Positions 19,301-26,793 of a stretch of DNA of 64,000 nt are shown piece by piece. The position numbers and the translations under genes were made by a program. The stretch is from Bacteroidota bacterium (GTDB lineage Bacteria > Bacteroidota > Bacteroidia > Cytophagales > Cyclobacteriaceae), in NCBI GenBank assembly GCA_018267275.1, contig JAFDYV010000006.1:1-64000 (forward strand), read 5' to 3'. How positions within the stretch are numbered: position 1 is the first letter of the stretch; each line of letters starts with the position of its first letter. The notes beneath the pieces are model-generated. The model had not been told where the DNA came from, did no database searches, and saw nothing but the letters and a program-made list of their open reading frames with translations.

Positions 19301-19619
19301 CATTCAACTGCTGAACATCCAAACCCAATGAGACGTCAATTGTCGTTTGGCCACCAATCTCCACTTCTTGGGACTTTAACCCAATAAATGAAAACACAAT
19401 GACCCCTCCTGAAGCAGGCACGGACATCGAGTATTTTCCATCTGCATCAGTTACAGTTCCGTTGGTTGTACCTTTGACAACCACGTTCACTCCAGGCAAG
19501 GACGACCCATCGTCAGCTGATGTGACCCTGCCTGTCAGGGTTCTCTCCTGCGCAAACGCCATACTAGACAGGGCGAATGAGCAGATGATGAAAACCCTTT
19601 TTAGTAGATTTTCTTTCAT
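16395..19619 (-). CDS. SusC/RagA-family TonB-dependent outer-membrane transporter
   Basis: Imports a substrate caught by the neighbouring SusD through a TonB-driven 22-strand barrel. In order: signal peptide (1-23, ending AFA before QERTL), carboxypeptidase-regulatory-like domain (TLTGRVTSADDGSSLPGVNVVVKGT), the LNEVIVVGQGAQKEKKALGYA segment before the plug, the plug (PGVNISPTGGTSGSGSSINIRG, LFVVDGVPF, INVLKGLAATVLYGDQGRNGVILVTTK) and the barrel, closing with a C-terminal aromatic F. Its 1074 residues are full length. It heads the operon SusC-SusD-lipoprotein. No glycoside hydrolase or sulfatase is near, so a peptide or another non-glycan substrate is as likely as a polysaccharide. Confidence 0.96.
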   Translation of the reverse strand: MKENLLKRVFIICSFALSSMAFAQERTLTGRVTSADDGSSLPGVNVVVKGTTNGTVTDADGKYSMSVPASGGVIVFSFIGLKSQEVEIGGQTTIDVSLGLDVQQLNEVIVVGQGAQKEKKALGYAISSVGADQLAARPQQDVARILQGKVPGVNISPTGGTSGSGSSINIRGYSSLSGSTQPLFVVDGVPFNSSTNNGSGFSTGGAAVTPSRFLDLDPNNIETINVLKGLAATVLYGDQGRNGVILVTTKSGKGKKNAEVTVQQTTTITEVASLPKFQSSWGNGFQGLYGAFFSNWGPDFSEVDSVGHPYQFLASPSLRDAYPQYLFNRIKYDPAQTIDKFFRKGVASNTYVNFTGGTDRVGYNASASYTKEQGFVPGNDVNRLNISLGLNASITKKLTLVNNILFSVTGVETPPLNGATGGGATFNGVPSLYGQFLYTPRNLDIFDWPSATPDNRSIYFRGGNDIANPLWLAQNYRELNNTTRVFNSTTLTYDITDHLSLTYRVGYDTYTEAQERRFNRGGVQGPNILNGVYQTQNIRNTIFNQDVIFGYNKQLNQDFNMSARVGFNARNDRFVRDGLYSEGQAIDNLFKHYNFSTASSRSIGFDGRILNRETEEQRMGVYGDFSFDFKQFLFLNLAGRNDWTSTLETGNNNIFYPSASVSFIPTDAFANLKSSTLNYLKFRVGYGTSAGFAPFPYGTRSVALLNTRGYVDLTGAPTTVNSIGNFLGNRNLKPELQQEIEVGMEARILNERIGIDLTFYDRSTSNLITEAPLDPATGYTSTLTNVGKLSNKGIELGLNGKVMNAGAFRWDATLNFNIVRPEIIDLGGGLSEVLIAGFTTRGNFAIPGRPYNIIKGNAVRKSPDGQRIVRANDGLYAVDPIIREIGNPNPDWTASLFNTFTFKGISLNVQFDYRQGGAMYASTPSATIGRGVVATDVQYGYDQTFILPGVIEFTNPDGSLGYRKNDLQVTAADYGFNVQFNGTDDTSIFDGTSIRLREISLAYDIPKSLMAKTPFKTASIQLNGNNLWFNAINVPKNVNFDPEVLSTGVGNGAGFDYLTGPSARRYGFVVRLTF

Positions 19620-19652
19620 AGTTTAGTGTTTAAGTTTTTAGAATAGGAGCAT

Positions 19653-19683
19653 CAAACTTAAAAAAAGTAGTATTACTACCAAA
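19653..19683 (-). promoter_or_regulatory. Consensus promoter of the SusC operon with a palindrome in its spacer
   Basis: Minus strand: TTTG (19683-19680), a 19-base spacer and TAAGTTTG (19660-19653), a full consensus match. The spacer contains the perfect inverted repeat GTAGTA-T-TACTAC (19667-19679), which could be an operator. The start codon is 33 bases further. Confidence 0.65.
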
Positions 19684-19796
19684 CAAAATATTAAAATTTC
19701 GTTAAATCGGAATTAAAATAGATTAAACATTATGCCTTTTTGAAATAAAAATTGCCTTTTATGTGTTTAGACACACAATTTTAGAGAATGGAAAAT

Positions 19797-20672
19797 TCAA
19801 AGGCGTGCAAGGCCTGCGAGGAAACTAAATGGTTTGAAACCTAAGTTTTGTTTTGCCTTATTAATTAAGAACCCAGTCTTGGGTGGGCGTTTGGCTGCCT
19901 GCTTAAACTTGCTTGAATCGGTTTGGTTGATCAACGACTTATCAAGCCCAAAAAACTCGGCAGTAGCCATCGCAATATCATACGGAGTCATCATTTCATC
20001 ACCCGATATGTTATAAATGCCAATTGCATTCTTGGTAGCCATCAGGTAGCAACCCGTTGCCAAATCTTCTGCTAACGTGGGGGTGCGCCATTGGTCATTC
20101 ACCACGTTAATGGTCTTTCCTTCTTCCAAACTTTTCTTTACCCACAGCACAATGTTTGAGCGGCTCATGTCCTTGGTTACGCCATACACCAACACGGTGC
20201 GTGCAATGGCCCATTCAAGCCCGCTCTTTTGTACTATTTTTTCTGCCGCCCACTTGCTTTCTCCGTAATAACTTACTGGATTGGGAATCGCTTCTTCATC
20301 TAACGGGCCATAGGTTCCGTCAAAAATAAAATCGGTTGAAAGGTGAATCAATCTACATTTGGCTTTCTGACATGCCTCCACCACATATTCCACTGCAGTT
20401 ACGTTATTCAACCAACACTTTTCTTTTTCTAATTCGCATTGGTCAACGTTTGTCATGGCAGCGGTATTGATCACTACATCCGGCTGGGCTTTTGTAATGA
20501 CGTCTACTACTTGATCTCGGAGGGTAATGTCCATCGGGTGAAATTCGCCTTTTGGCAAAGGCAACACAAGCTTGGATTTTGCTGTGGCGATGAGGTAATC
20601 ATCAGTTGTCAAAATCAGCTCTACCAATTTTTGCCCCAAAAGTCCGTTGGCACCTGTGACTAATATCCTCAT
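19797..20672 (-). CDS. dTDP-4-dehydrorhamnose reductase-like SDR protein (RmlD family)
   Basis: An extended short-chain dehydrogenase of 291 residues. The NAD(P) loop is TGANGLLGQKL (residues 6-16); DVVINTAAMTNVDQCE and the active-site segment VSYYGESKWAAE are typical of RmlD and of the MAT2B-like relatives. It would reduce dTDP-4-keto-rhamnose for envelope sugars, but no rmlABC gene is nearby, so the true substrate is open. Its start overlaps the stop of the cyclophilin gene (ATGA at 20672-20669), so the two are coupled. Confidence 0.8.
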   Translation of the reverse strand: MRILVTGANGLLGQKLVELILTTDDYLIATAKSKLVLPLPKGEFHPMDITLRDQVVDVITKAQPDVVINTAAMTNVDQCELEKEKCWLNNVTAVEYVVEACQKAKCRLIHLSTDFIFDGTYGPLDEEAIPNPVSYYGESKWAAEKIVQKSGLEWAIARTVLVYGVTKDMSRSNIVLWVKKSLEEGKTINVVNDQWRTPTLAEDLATGCYLMATKNAIGIYNISGDEMMTPYDIAMATAEFFGLDKSLINQTDSSKFKQAAKRPPKTGFLINKAKQNLGFKPFSFLAGLARL

Positions 20673-21553
20673 TTCTTAATTTCTACAGGAAAGACGTAAC
20701 CGTACAACTTGGTAATCTTGCTTTTCGACATTTCCTCCACCGTCACAAACATCCTTATGTCATTTGTTGGTCGTTCAGCGGCAGTTGGAGCAGCAGCTAT
20801 TTTGTCGATTACCTCTAAGCCCTTAATTACTTTACCGAAAACGGTATAGTCACCGTCCAAATGAGGTGCCCCTCCTACCGTTGTGTAGGCTTTGATTTTC
20901 TCTGGCGAAACATATTTCGTCACTGTCATTCCGGTTTGTTTTTCAATGCGTGGTACCAGACCGAACAACATTTTCTTATACGCAAGCATATCACCTGCCA
21001 TATAAACTTGATTGAGGGAGTCAATCAATGGCTTGTTGCTGGCATTCATCATCACTTGACGAAAAGCCGTGTTGAATTTCATTTGATCGATTTTCAGGTC
21101 TTCAATGTCTGATTGAGGTACAATGGTTCCTTGAACAATATAAAATTGACTACCGCTTGAGGCTTTGGTGGGATTTTGTTGATCGCCCAACCGTGCGGCA
21201 GACAATGCACCTTTCTCATGGAAATACTTTGGATTGAACTCAGCATCTACGGTATAGCCGGGACCTCCCTGCCCAAGGGGTTGGCCCGGAACTGCCCTCT
21301 TCGAATCAGGGTCTCCACCTTGAATCATAAAACCGGCAATTACCCGATGGAATAGTAAGCTATCAAAATAGTGTTCTTTCGCCAGCTTAATGAAATTTGC
21401 TTTGTGCTTCGGTGTTTCGTCATACAAAATCGCCACCATGTCGCCATACGATGTTTTGATGGTGACCACATAATCGTTTTTGCTTGACTTTTGTGCACAA
21501 CTTGAGACCAAACTGAGACCAATAAGCAATGCCACTGAAAAAGACTTGTTCAT
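20669..21553 (-). CDS. Cyclophilin-type peptidyl-prolyl isomerase, lipoprotein
   Basis: Exported folding catalyst. The signal ends in LVSSC (C19), so it is lipid-anchored. The cyclophilin core shows FHRVIAGFMIQGGDP, SGSQFYIVQG and YTVFGKVIKGLEVIDKI. Between SQFYIVQG and the last part lies an extra helical insertion of some 80 residues (about 140-220), which other Bacteroidota cyclophilins also have as far as I recall. At 294 residues it is much longer than E. coli PpiA. It is coupled with the RmlD-like gene downstream. Confidence 0.92.
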   Translation of the reverse strand: MNKSFSVALLIGLSLVSSCAQKSSKNDYVVTIKTSYGDMVAILYDETPKHKANFIKLAKEHYFDSLLFHRVIAGFMIQGGDPDSKRAVPGQPLGQGGPGYTVDAEFNPKYFHEKGALSAARLGDQQNPTKASSGSQFYIVQGTIVPQSDIEDLKIDQMKFNTAFRQVMMNASNKPLIDSLNQVYMAGDMLAYKKMLFGLVPRIEKQTGMTVTKYVSPEKIKAYTTVGGAPHLDGDYTVFGKVIKGLEVIDKIAAAPTAAERPTNDIRMFVTVEEMSKSKITKLYGYVFPVEIKK

Positions 21554-21602
21554 AAACTATTTAATTAAGCGTGCAAAAATAAAGAAAACTAACACTGCAG
21601 AA

Positions 21603-22727
21603 CTATCCTTTAATAACTTGAGAGAGCTGTAAAGACAAATCTAAAAAAATCATTTTTGCACTTCCGTTACGCTCCAAGTAATAGCCGGCATCGTTCAACA
21701 AGTTGCTGGCTTTGTCCACCTTCTCTACCGACATCACCTTGCCAAAATTTTGTAGAAAGTCTGCCTCTGCTCCTTTGGCTCTGCTGATAGACCTTGCCCC
21801 GACTGCGTACAACAGCGTTTCACGCATCAATCCATTGCTGTACTGAAAGAAATTTCGTTGGCCTAGTTTGTCCATTTCATGAAATTCCTCGGCCATGGAA
21901 ACAAGCGATGCAAAATCTTTCTTGTGGCAACTTCGCATCCAACCCACAAACCTGTCTTGAAAAAGGTCTTCTTCTGTCTCTATCCCCTTCAACGCAAAAT
22001 TCAAATTACCCTCAGACATGCGCACTACTTCAGCTCTTCGGGTGGCATCCCCAAGTTCCTTTTCGGTGAGGTACTTCTCCAGTTCATCATCATCGAGCAT
22101 GGGCACCCGCACCAACTGTGTACGAGAGATGATGGTCGGCAACAGCTTTTCGATGGCATTTGAAACCAGAATAAAAAATGTGTTGGCAGGTGGCTCCTCC
22201 AAGATTTTTAAAATGCCGTTGGCAGCCGAGGGGTGCATTAACTCGGGTTGCCAAATAATCATAATTTTAAACGGGCTCTCAAATGGCTTCAGCGAAAGTG
22301 TTTTGATTATTTCGCGACTCTCTTCTCTCGATATAAGTGCCTGTTTGTCTTCACCACCATAAAATGAAATCCAATCACTGAGGTCGCCAAAAGGTTGTTC
22401 CAGCAAAAAACTCCTCCAACTCTTTAGAATGTCAGCTTTGAAGCGGTCTTCATCTTTGTCATTTTTTACGTTTCCGAGTGGAAAAACAAAACTGGTATCG
22501 GGGTGAATGAATTTCAAACTCTTACTACATGCCGGGCAGGTGCCGCAAGCATCTTCGTTTTGTTTGTTTTGACAATGCAAAAAGGTAGCATACGCCAATG
22601 CCAAAGGCAAGTTCAATGCCCCCGCTTTGCCCGCGAAAAGTTGTGCATGTGCGATGTGGTTAGCCTTCGCTGCGCTGATCAGCGTAGCTTTAATGTCATG
22701 CAAACCGGGGATGGAAGCAAAATTCAT
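21603..22727 (-). CDS. holB: DNA polymerase III subunit delta'
   Basis: Clamp-loader subunit that completes the gamma/tau complex. The loop GKAGALNLPLALA stands where ATP-binding relatives have GxxGxGK and lacks the lysine context, as expected for delta', which does not hydrolyse ATP. A zinc site follows in CQNKQNEDACGTCPACSK, then GILKILEEPPANTFFILVS and SRTQ, where the SRC arginine-finger motif is usual. The ATG at 22727 gives 374 residues beginning with NFASIPG; the longer frame would run 20 codons further and nearly touch the previous gene. It lies 38 bases after the GlmU-like gene. Confidence 0.9.
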   Translation of the reverse strand: MNFASIPGLHDIKATLISAAKANHIAHAQLFAGKAGALNLPLALAYATFLHCQNKQNEDACGTCPACSKSLKFIHPDTSFVFPLGNVKNDKDEDRFKADILKSWRSFLLEQPFGDLSDWISFYGGEDKQALISREESREIIKTLSLKPFESPFKIMIIWQPELMHPSAANGILKILEEPPANTFFILVSNAIEKLLPTIISRTQLVRVPMLDDDELEKYLTEKELGDATRRAEVVRMSEGNLNFALKGIETEEDLFQDRFVGWMRSCHKKDFASLVSMAEEFHEMDKLGQRNFFQYSNGLMRETLLYAVGARSISRAKGAEADFLQNFGKVMSVEKVDKASNLLNDAGYYLERNGSAKMIFLDLSLQLSQVIKG

Positions 22728-22765
22728 AAAACTTCTCTCAACTAAACTATTTCTTTGGGTTGATA

Positions 22766-23959
22766 TCAATTTGATTTTTTCTCCCACACCCGCTCCCCGG
22801 CCGTCATCTCAAATATGTTTCGATAAATTTCTTTATCCACTGCGGTAAGTGGCATGTTTCTTCGTTCCATTGCTTTCATTGCGGTGTGCATTGCCTTTTC
22901 AAACTGGTAGGTGGTAAATCCCGCGGCACCGCCCCAAGCAAATGATGGTATGATGTTGCGAGGGAAGCCATCACCAAAAATATTCGCGCTTACGCCAGTC
23001 ACGGTGCCGGTGTTGAACATGGTGTTGATGCCACACTTACTATGGTCGGCCATCATCAACCCGCAAAACATTAAACCAGTATCGACAAAACCGTTCTTAG
23101 CATAGCTCCATAATTTAACATTCTCATAGTTGTTCTTCAAGTTAGATGTGTTGCTGTCCGCTCCGAAGTTGCACCATTCGCCTATTACCGAACAACCCAA
23201 GAAGCCATCATGTGCTTTGTTGCTATGAGCGAAAAAAACTGAAGCGCTCACTTCGCCACCCACTTTGCACCCCGGGCCGATGGACACATCGCCACGCATT
23301 TTACCGCCCATGTTTACCACTGATCCTTCGCCCAGCGCAAACGGTCCACGTATCATGGCTCCCTCTTGTACTTGCGAATCTTTACCCAAATAGATGGGGC
23401 CGTTTTCGGCATTTAAAATGGCAGACCAAATTTTTACACCCGGTTCAATAAAGATATTTTTTTCGTTGTAGGTGCGTGTGTGAGGGTCGTTAATTCGTTC
23501 AGACTTTCTTACCGCGGTGATCAACTCAAAATCCGCTCGCAACTGCGCCCCGTTGTGCTGAAAGATTTTCCACATTTGATCGATGAGCGTAATGGGTTGT
23601 TCGAATTCTTTCACCTTTCCGGTGATCACTTCAGGTACTTCGTCATCGGGTGTTCGCACCGCTAATATGATGTTGTCCTTACTGATGGCTTCACCCATTT
23701 TAAGATCTGCAATCGCCTTTACTAACTCGGCATCTGGGCAAAGCGCACCGTTGACCCAAAGATTATCGGCCGAGTGGAGCAATGGATACTTCTTTGAAAG
23801 ATATTCTTCGGTGGAGAACGATGCTTTTAAGTTCAAATGTTTTTCCCACTTCTCCGCAATGGTTAAAATGCCGCAGCGAATGGTTGCCACCGGGCGGGTG
23901 AACGTGAAGGGTAACAAATTTTGCCTGATAGTGGGGTGATCGAACAAGATCAAATTCAT
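22766..23959 (-). CDS. GlmU-like sugar nucleotidyltransferase / left-handed beta-helix protein
   Basis: A Bacteroidota-type protein of 397 residues. The N-terminal part (about 1-150; MNLILFDHPTIRQNLLPFTFTRPVATIR) is a reduced nucleotidyltransferase-like domain without the usual GxGTRM loop. The C-terminal half is built from hexapeptide turns (IYLGKDSQVQEGAMIRGPFALGEGS, VGGEV, CSVIGEWCNFGADSNTSNLKNNY) and should form a left-handed beta-helix as in GlmU, with acyl- or nucleotidyltransferase potential for UDP-sugar metabolism. Substrate unproven. It lies between rpmE and holB on the same strand. Confidence 0.8.
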   Translation of the reverse strand: MNLILFDHPTIRQNLLPFTFTRPVATIRCGILTIAEKWEKHLNLKASFSTEEYLSKKYPLLHSADNLWVNGALCPDAELVKAIADLKMGEAISKDNIILAVRTPDDEVPEVITGKVKEFEQPITLIDQMWKIFQHNGAQLRADFELITAVRKSERINDPHTRTYNEKNIFIEPGVKIWSAILNAENGPIYLGKDSQVQEGAMIRGPFALGEGSVVNMGGKMRGDVSIGPGCKVGGEVSASVFFAHSNKAHDGFLGCSVIGEWCNFGADSNTSNLKNNYENVKLWSYAKNGFVDTGLMFCGLMMADHSKCGINTMFNTGTVTGVSANIFGDGFPRNIIPSFAWGGAAGFTTYQFEKAMHTAMKAMERRNMPLTAVDKEIYRNIFEMTAGERVWEKKSN

Positions 23960-24009
23960 GTGGCGAAGGTAATGCTAGATGGCGCTCATCACAATGGCAA
24001 AAAAACAAA

Positions 24010-24033
24010 AAAGCCCCGCAGTGGCAGGGCTTT
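24010..24033 (-). terminator. Rho-independent terminator after rpmE
   Basis: Minus strand: AAAGCCCTGC, loop CACT, GCGGGGCTTT and a long T-run broken by one G. One mismatch in the stem. Confidence 0.8.
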
Positions 24034-24053
24034 CAATAAGACTAAAGTATAAA

Positions 24054-24299
24054 TTACTTCTTTCCGTATTTCTTCTGGAACTTCTCTACGCGGCCGGCAG
24101 TATCCACAAACATTTTCTTACCTGTAAAAAATGGATGAGAAGCAGAACTAACTTCCACTTTTACCACCGGGTACTCCTTGCCGTCTGTCCACTTCATGGT
24201 TTCTTTGGGCACATTGGTAGAGCGAGACAAGAACTTGAAATCGCTGGTAGTATCCCAAAAAATCACTTCTTTATAGTTGGGATGAATCTCTTTTTTCAT
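24054..24299 (-). CDS. rpmE2: Ribosomal protein L31, type B (bL31)
   Basis: An 81-residue ribosomal protein of the large subunit. [30 protein letters not shown] and the end [26 protein letters not shown] are diagnostic. It lacks the CxxC zinc pairs of the A-type, so it is the zinc-free type B form. It has its own promoter (24361-24391) and terminator. The 5' leader contains a GCGG/CCGC hairpin near 24326-24339 that may take part in regulation. Confidence 0.96.
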   Translation of the reverse strand: MKKEIHPNYKEVIFWDTTSDFKFLSRSTNVPKETMKWTDGKEYPVVKVEVSSASHPFFTGKKMFVDTAGRVEKFQKKYGKK

Positions 24300-24360
24300 G
24301 GCTTTTACTCGTTTTTATGGTTTTATGCGGATTTTGCCGCACGTTTTCTTTAAAGGACTG

Positions 24361-24391
24361 CAAAAGTAGAAAATTTCAGCTCAAACACAAT
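24361..24391 (-). promoter_or_regulatory. Promoter of rpmE
   Basis: Minus strand: ATTG (24391-24388), 19-base spacer, TACTTTTG (24368-24361), followed by the CAGTCC start region. The leader to the start codon is about 55 bases. Confidence 0.55.
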
Positions 24392-24417
24392 CTTTGATGT
24401 AACCATATTTCTAGAGC

Positions 24418-24452
24418 AACCAAAATGGTTGTATTTTGCAACCAAATTGGTT
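24418..24452 (+). promoter_or_regulatory. Twin palindromic operator of the toxin-antitoxin operon
   Basis: AACCAAAATGGTT (24418-24430) and AACCAAATTGGTT (24440-24452) are two copies of one palindrome, 22 bases apart centre to centre, or about two helical turns. They end just before the antitoxin start at 24456. Ribbon-helix-helix antitoxins usually bind such paired palindromes to repress their own operon. Confidence 0.65.
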
Positions 24453-24455
24453 CTT

Positions 24456-24695
24456 ATGCCATCCATCACCATTAAAAACTTGCCTGAAAGCGAATACAAA
24501 AAATTAAAAATGAGGGCTAAAGCGAACCATCGAAGCATCAATGGCGAGATTTTGCACTTAATAAAAAGCAAGCTCGTTGAAGAACAATTTTCAGTCAAAG
24601 ATTTCCTGGAAAACGCAAAAAGAATACGCGGGCAGATTAACACGGTTTTTTCCGAGGAAGAGATTACAACCATGAAAAAAGAGGGAAGGGAATGA
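24456..24695 (+). CDS. Antitoxin, FitA/VapB-like ribbon-helix-helix protein
   Basis: A 79-residue DNA-binding antitoxin. The start PSITIKNLPESEYKKLKMRA matches FitA-like antitoxins (SITIRNLPEEVHRRLRERA), and NHRSINGEIL continues the ribbon-helix-helix fold. The C-terminal part (FSEEEITTMKKEGRE) would cover the toxin. The ATG at 24456 was taken because the fold begins there and the operator palindromes end four bases before. Its stop overlaps the toxin start (ATGA at 24692-24695). Confidence 0.88.
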   Translation: MPSITIKNLPESEYKKLKMRAKANHRSINGEILHLIKSKLVEEQFSVKDFLENAKRIRGQINTVFSEEEITTMKKEGRE

Positions 24696-25105
24696 TAGTG
24701 GCCGATGTAAACACCCTTGCCTATTTCTGGTTTGAATCACCACAAACAGAAGCGGTGAAGGATTTACTGCTGATCGACCGCGAATGGGCAGCCCCCCTCT
24801 TGTGGCGAAGCGAGTTCCGCAGTGTTCTTGCCGGGCAAATGCGCTTGAAAAATCTGTCGCTAACAGACGCAGAAGAAATTTGGGGCGATGCTGAATCACT
24901 CATTGCACCCTATGAACAAATCGTGCCGTCCACCCAAGTTTTGAGTTTGGTAAGCGAAAGCAACTGCTCGGCCTACGATTGCGAATATGTTGCGTTGGCT
25001 AGTCTGTTGGGTGTAAAATTAGTAACCCACGACAAGTTGGTCTTAAAAGAGTTTCCGCAGTTGGCATGTACTGCCGAACAATATCTAAAGTTGATGAGAA
25101 AATGA
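24692..25105 (+). CDS. PIN-domain toxin, VapC/FitB-like ribonuclease
   Basis: A 137-residue PIN domain. Acidic residues for metal binding can be seen in IVADVNTLAYFW (D5), in LLWRSEFRSVL (E41) and in SAYDCEYVALASLLG (D95), with a further D (THDKLVL). VapC toxins of this type usually cut tRNA or rRNA. Unusually, its own stop codon overlaps the start of the next gene, an outer-membrane barrel (ATGA at 25102-25105), so three genes are chained by overlapping stop/start codons. Confidence 0.9.
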   Translation: MIVADVNTLAYFWFESPQTEAVKDLLLIDREWAAPLLWRSEFRSVLAGQMRLKNLSLTDAEEIWGDAESLIAPYEQIVPSTQVLSLVSESNCSAYDCEYVALASLLGVKLVTHDKLVLKEFPQLACTAEQYLKLMRK

Positions 25106-26784
25106 GATACCTGCTTTTTCCGATAACGTTTTTGTCTCTCGGGAGCGTTTTTTCCCAAAGTACCAACGCACCCCTGAACGAAGATTATTATCATTGGCTA
25201 ACCCGTTACGAAATAAAAGCCGGGAGGCTGGCACCCGAATGGTTTACTAGCGTTCGGCCTATGAAGCGCAATGCCCTTGTCGCGTTTGTAGATTCCCTTC
25301 AAACGAAAGATAATGTATTTACTTCGCGGGCAGACCAATTCAATTACGAGTACTTCCGAAATGACAATTGGGAATGGAGCCGCGCAGAAAGTAGTACGAG
25401 CAAAAAACCTTTTCGCAAACTATACCAAAAGAAATCTGACTTTGCCCATGTCGATCAGCCTGACTTTGATTTGCACGTAAGCCCGGTGCTGTATGTAGGC
25501 ATGGCCAAAGACTCTCGCCTTGCCGATTGGGCAACCATTAACACACGCGGGGTAGAAATCAGAGGCATGATTGACAAGAAAATCGGCTTTTACACTTTCC
25601 TCACCGACAATCAAATGGTGCTGCCGAGCTGGGCGCAAGACCAGATGACTTTGTATCCGGTGGTGCCACACGAAGGCTTCTGGAAAAACTTTAAAAACAA
25701 TGGTGTAGATTTTTTTCAGGCACGTGCACACATCGACTTCAACCTGACCAAACACATTTACATGCAATTGGGGCACGATCGCACTTTTATTGGCAACGGC
25801 TATCGGTCGTTGATTTTTTCCGATTATTCACCACCCAACTTTTTTGTGCGCGCTAATGCCAAAGTTTGGAAATTGAATTACTTGTTTCAGCTTAATCGCC
25901 TCACGGGCAATGAGCGCGGAACAATTGGTGGTGGATCTTCAGCAGGAAGACGTTACCCGGAAAAATACATGGCCTTTCATCATGCGAGTGTGAATATTGG
26001 CAAGAAATTTAATCTGGGTTTTTTTGAGTCGATTGTTTTCTCGCCTTCAGATTCGCTAAGCGGTGGCACTTTTGATATGGGATATCTGAACCCCGTAATT
26101 TTTTATCGGGCCATTGAGCAGCAGTTTGGCAGCTCAGACAATGCTTTGCTAGGGCTCGATTTTAAATGGAACGCAGTAAAGGGAATTCAACTCTACGGAC
26201 AGTTTGTGTTGGATGAATTTGTGGCCCGCGAACTTTTGGGTAAGCGAGGTTGGTGGGGAAACAAATATGCATGGCAACTCGGTGCCAAGTGGATTGATGC
26301 GGCCGGAATATCTAATCTTGACGTACAACTAGAAGCCAACCAAGTGCGGCCCTACACTTATTCGCATGAGACACTGAGTAACTATAGCAATTACAGTCAG
26401 GCGCTGGCACATCCTTTGGGTGCAAATTTTACAGAATGGGTGGGCATATTGCGGTACCAACCTTTGCCGAAGCTCAACCTGACAGCAAAAGCATTTTATG
26501 CGCGTATCGGGCGCGATAGTACCAATCAAAATTTTGGCGCTGATTTGTTAAAGAATTACCGCGTGCGCCAAGCGGATTATGGCAATTACATTGGTCAAGG
26601 CTTCAACAACAATGTGCTGTTTGCCGATTTCACCGCCTCTTACATGTTCAAGCACAACTTGTTTATCGATCTGAAATATGTGATCCGCAACAGCAAGAGC
26701 GATTTAGCATTTTACAATAACAACACTTCGTTTGCGTCAATAGCCTTGCGGTGGAATATTGCGCAGCGGACGTACGAGTTTTAA
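25102..26784 (+). CDS. Wzi-like outer-membrane beta-barrel protein (capsule assembly family)
   Basis: A signal peptide (MRYLLFPITFLSLGSVFSQS) is followed by a protein of about 540 residues with alternating aromatic strands to the end (ALRWNIAQRTYEF), typical of an outer-membrane barrel. FIGNGYRSLIFSDYSPPNFF and VEIRGMIDKKIGFYTFLTDNQ recall Bacteroidota proteins annotated as capsule assembly Wzi family. In Wzi itself the barrel holds capsule polysaccharide on the cell surface; here the partner is unknown. The ATG at 25102 was chosen because the signal begins there. It overlaps the toxin stop and is followed after nine bases by the ABC transporter, so export and assembly may be linked. Confidence 0.75.
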   Translation: MRYLLFPITFLSLGSVFSQSTNAPLNEDYYHWLTRYEIKAGRLAPEWFTSVRPMKRNALVAFVDSLQTKDNVFTSRADQFNYEYFRNDNWEWSRAESSTSKKPFRKLYQKKSDFAHVDQPDFDLHVSPVLYVGMAKDSRLADWATINTRGVEIRGMIDKKIGFYTFLTDNQMVLPSWAQDQMTLYPVVPHEGFWKNFKNNGVDFFQARAHIDFNLTKHIYMQLGHDRTFIGNGYRSLIFSDYSPPNFFVRANAKVWKLNYLFQLNRLTGNERGTIGGGSSAGRRYPEKYMAFHHASVNIGKKFNLGFFESIVFSPSDSLSGGTFDMGYLNPVIFYRAIEQQFGSSDNALLGLDFKWNAVKGIQLYGQFVLDEFVARELLGKRGWWGNKYAWQLGAKWIDAAGISNLDVQLEANQVRPYTYSHETLSNYSNYSQALAHPLGANFTEWVGILRYQPLPKLNLTAKAFYARIGRDSTNQNFGADLLKNYRVRQADYGNYIGQGFNNNVLFADFTASYMFKHNLFIDLKYVIRNSKSDLAFYNNNTSFASIALRWNIAQRTYEF

Positions 26785-26793
26785 TTAAAACGA

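Noticed and set aside
24418-24452. Start of a CRISPR-like array from the two similar palindromes
   Set aside because: Only two units with a 9-base gap, directly over a ribbon-helix-helix gene start; an operator explains them better.
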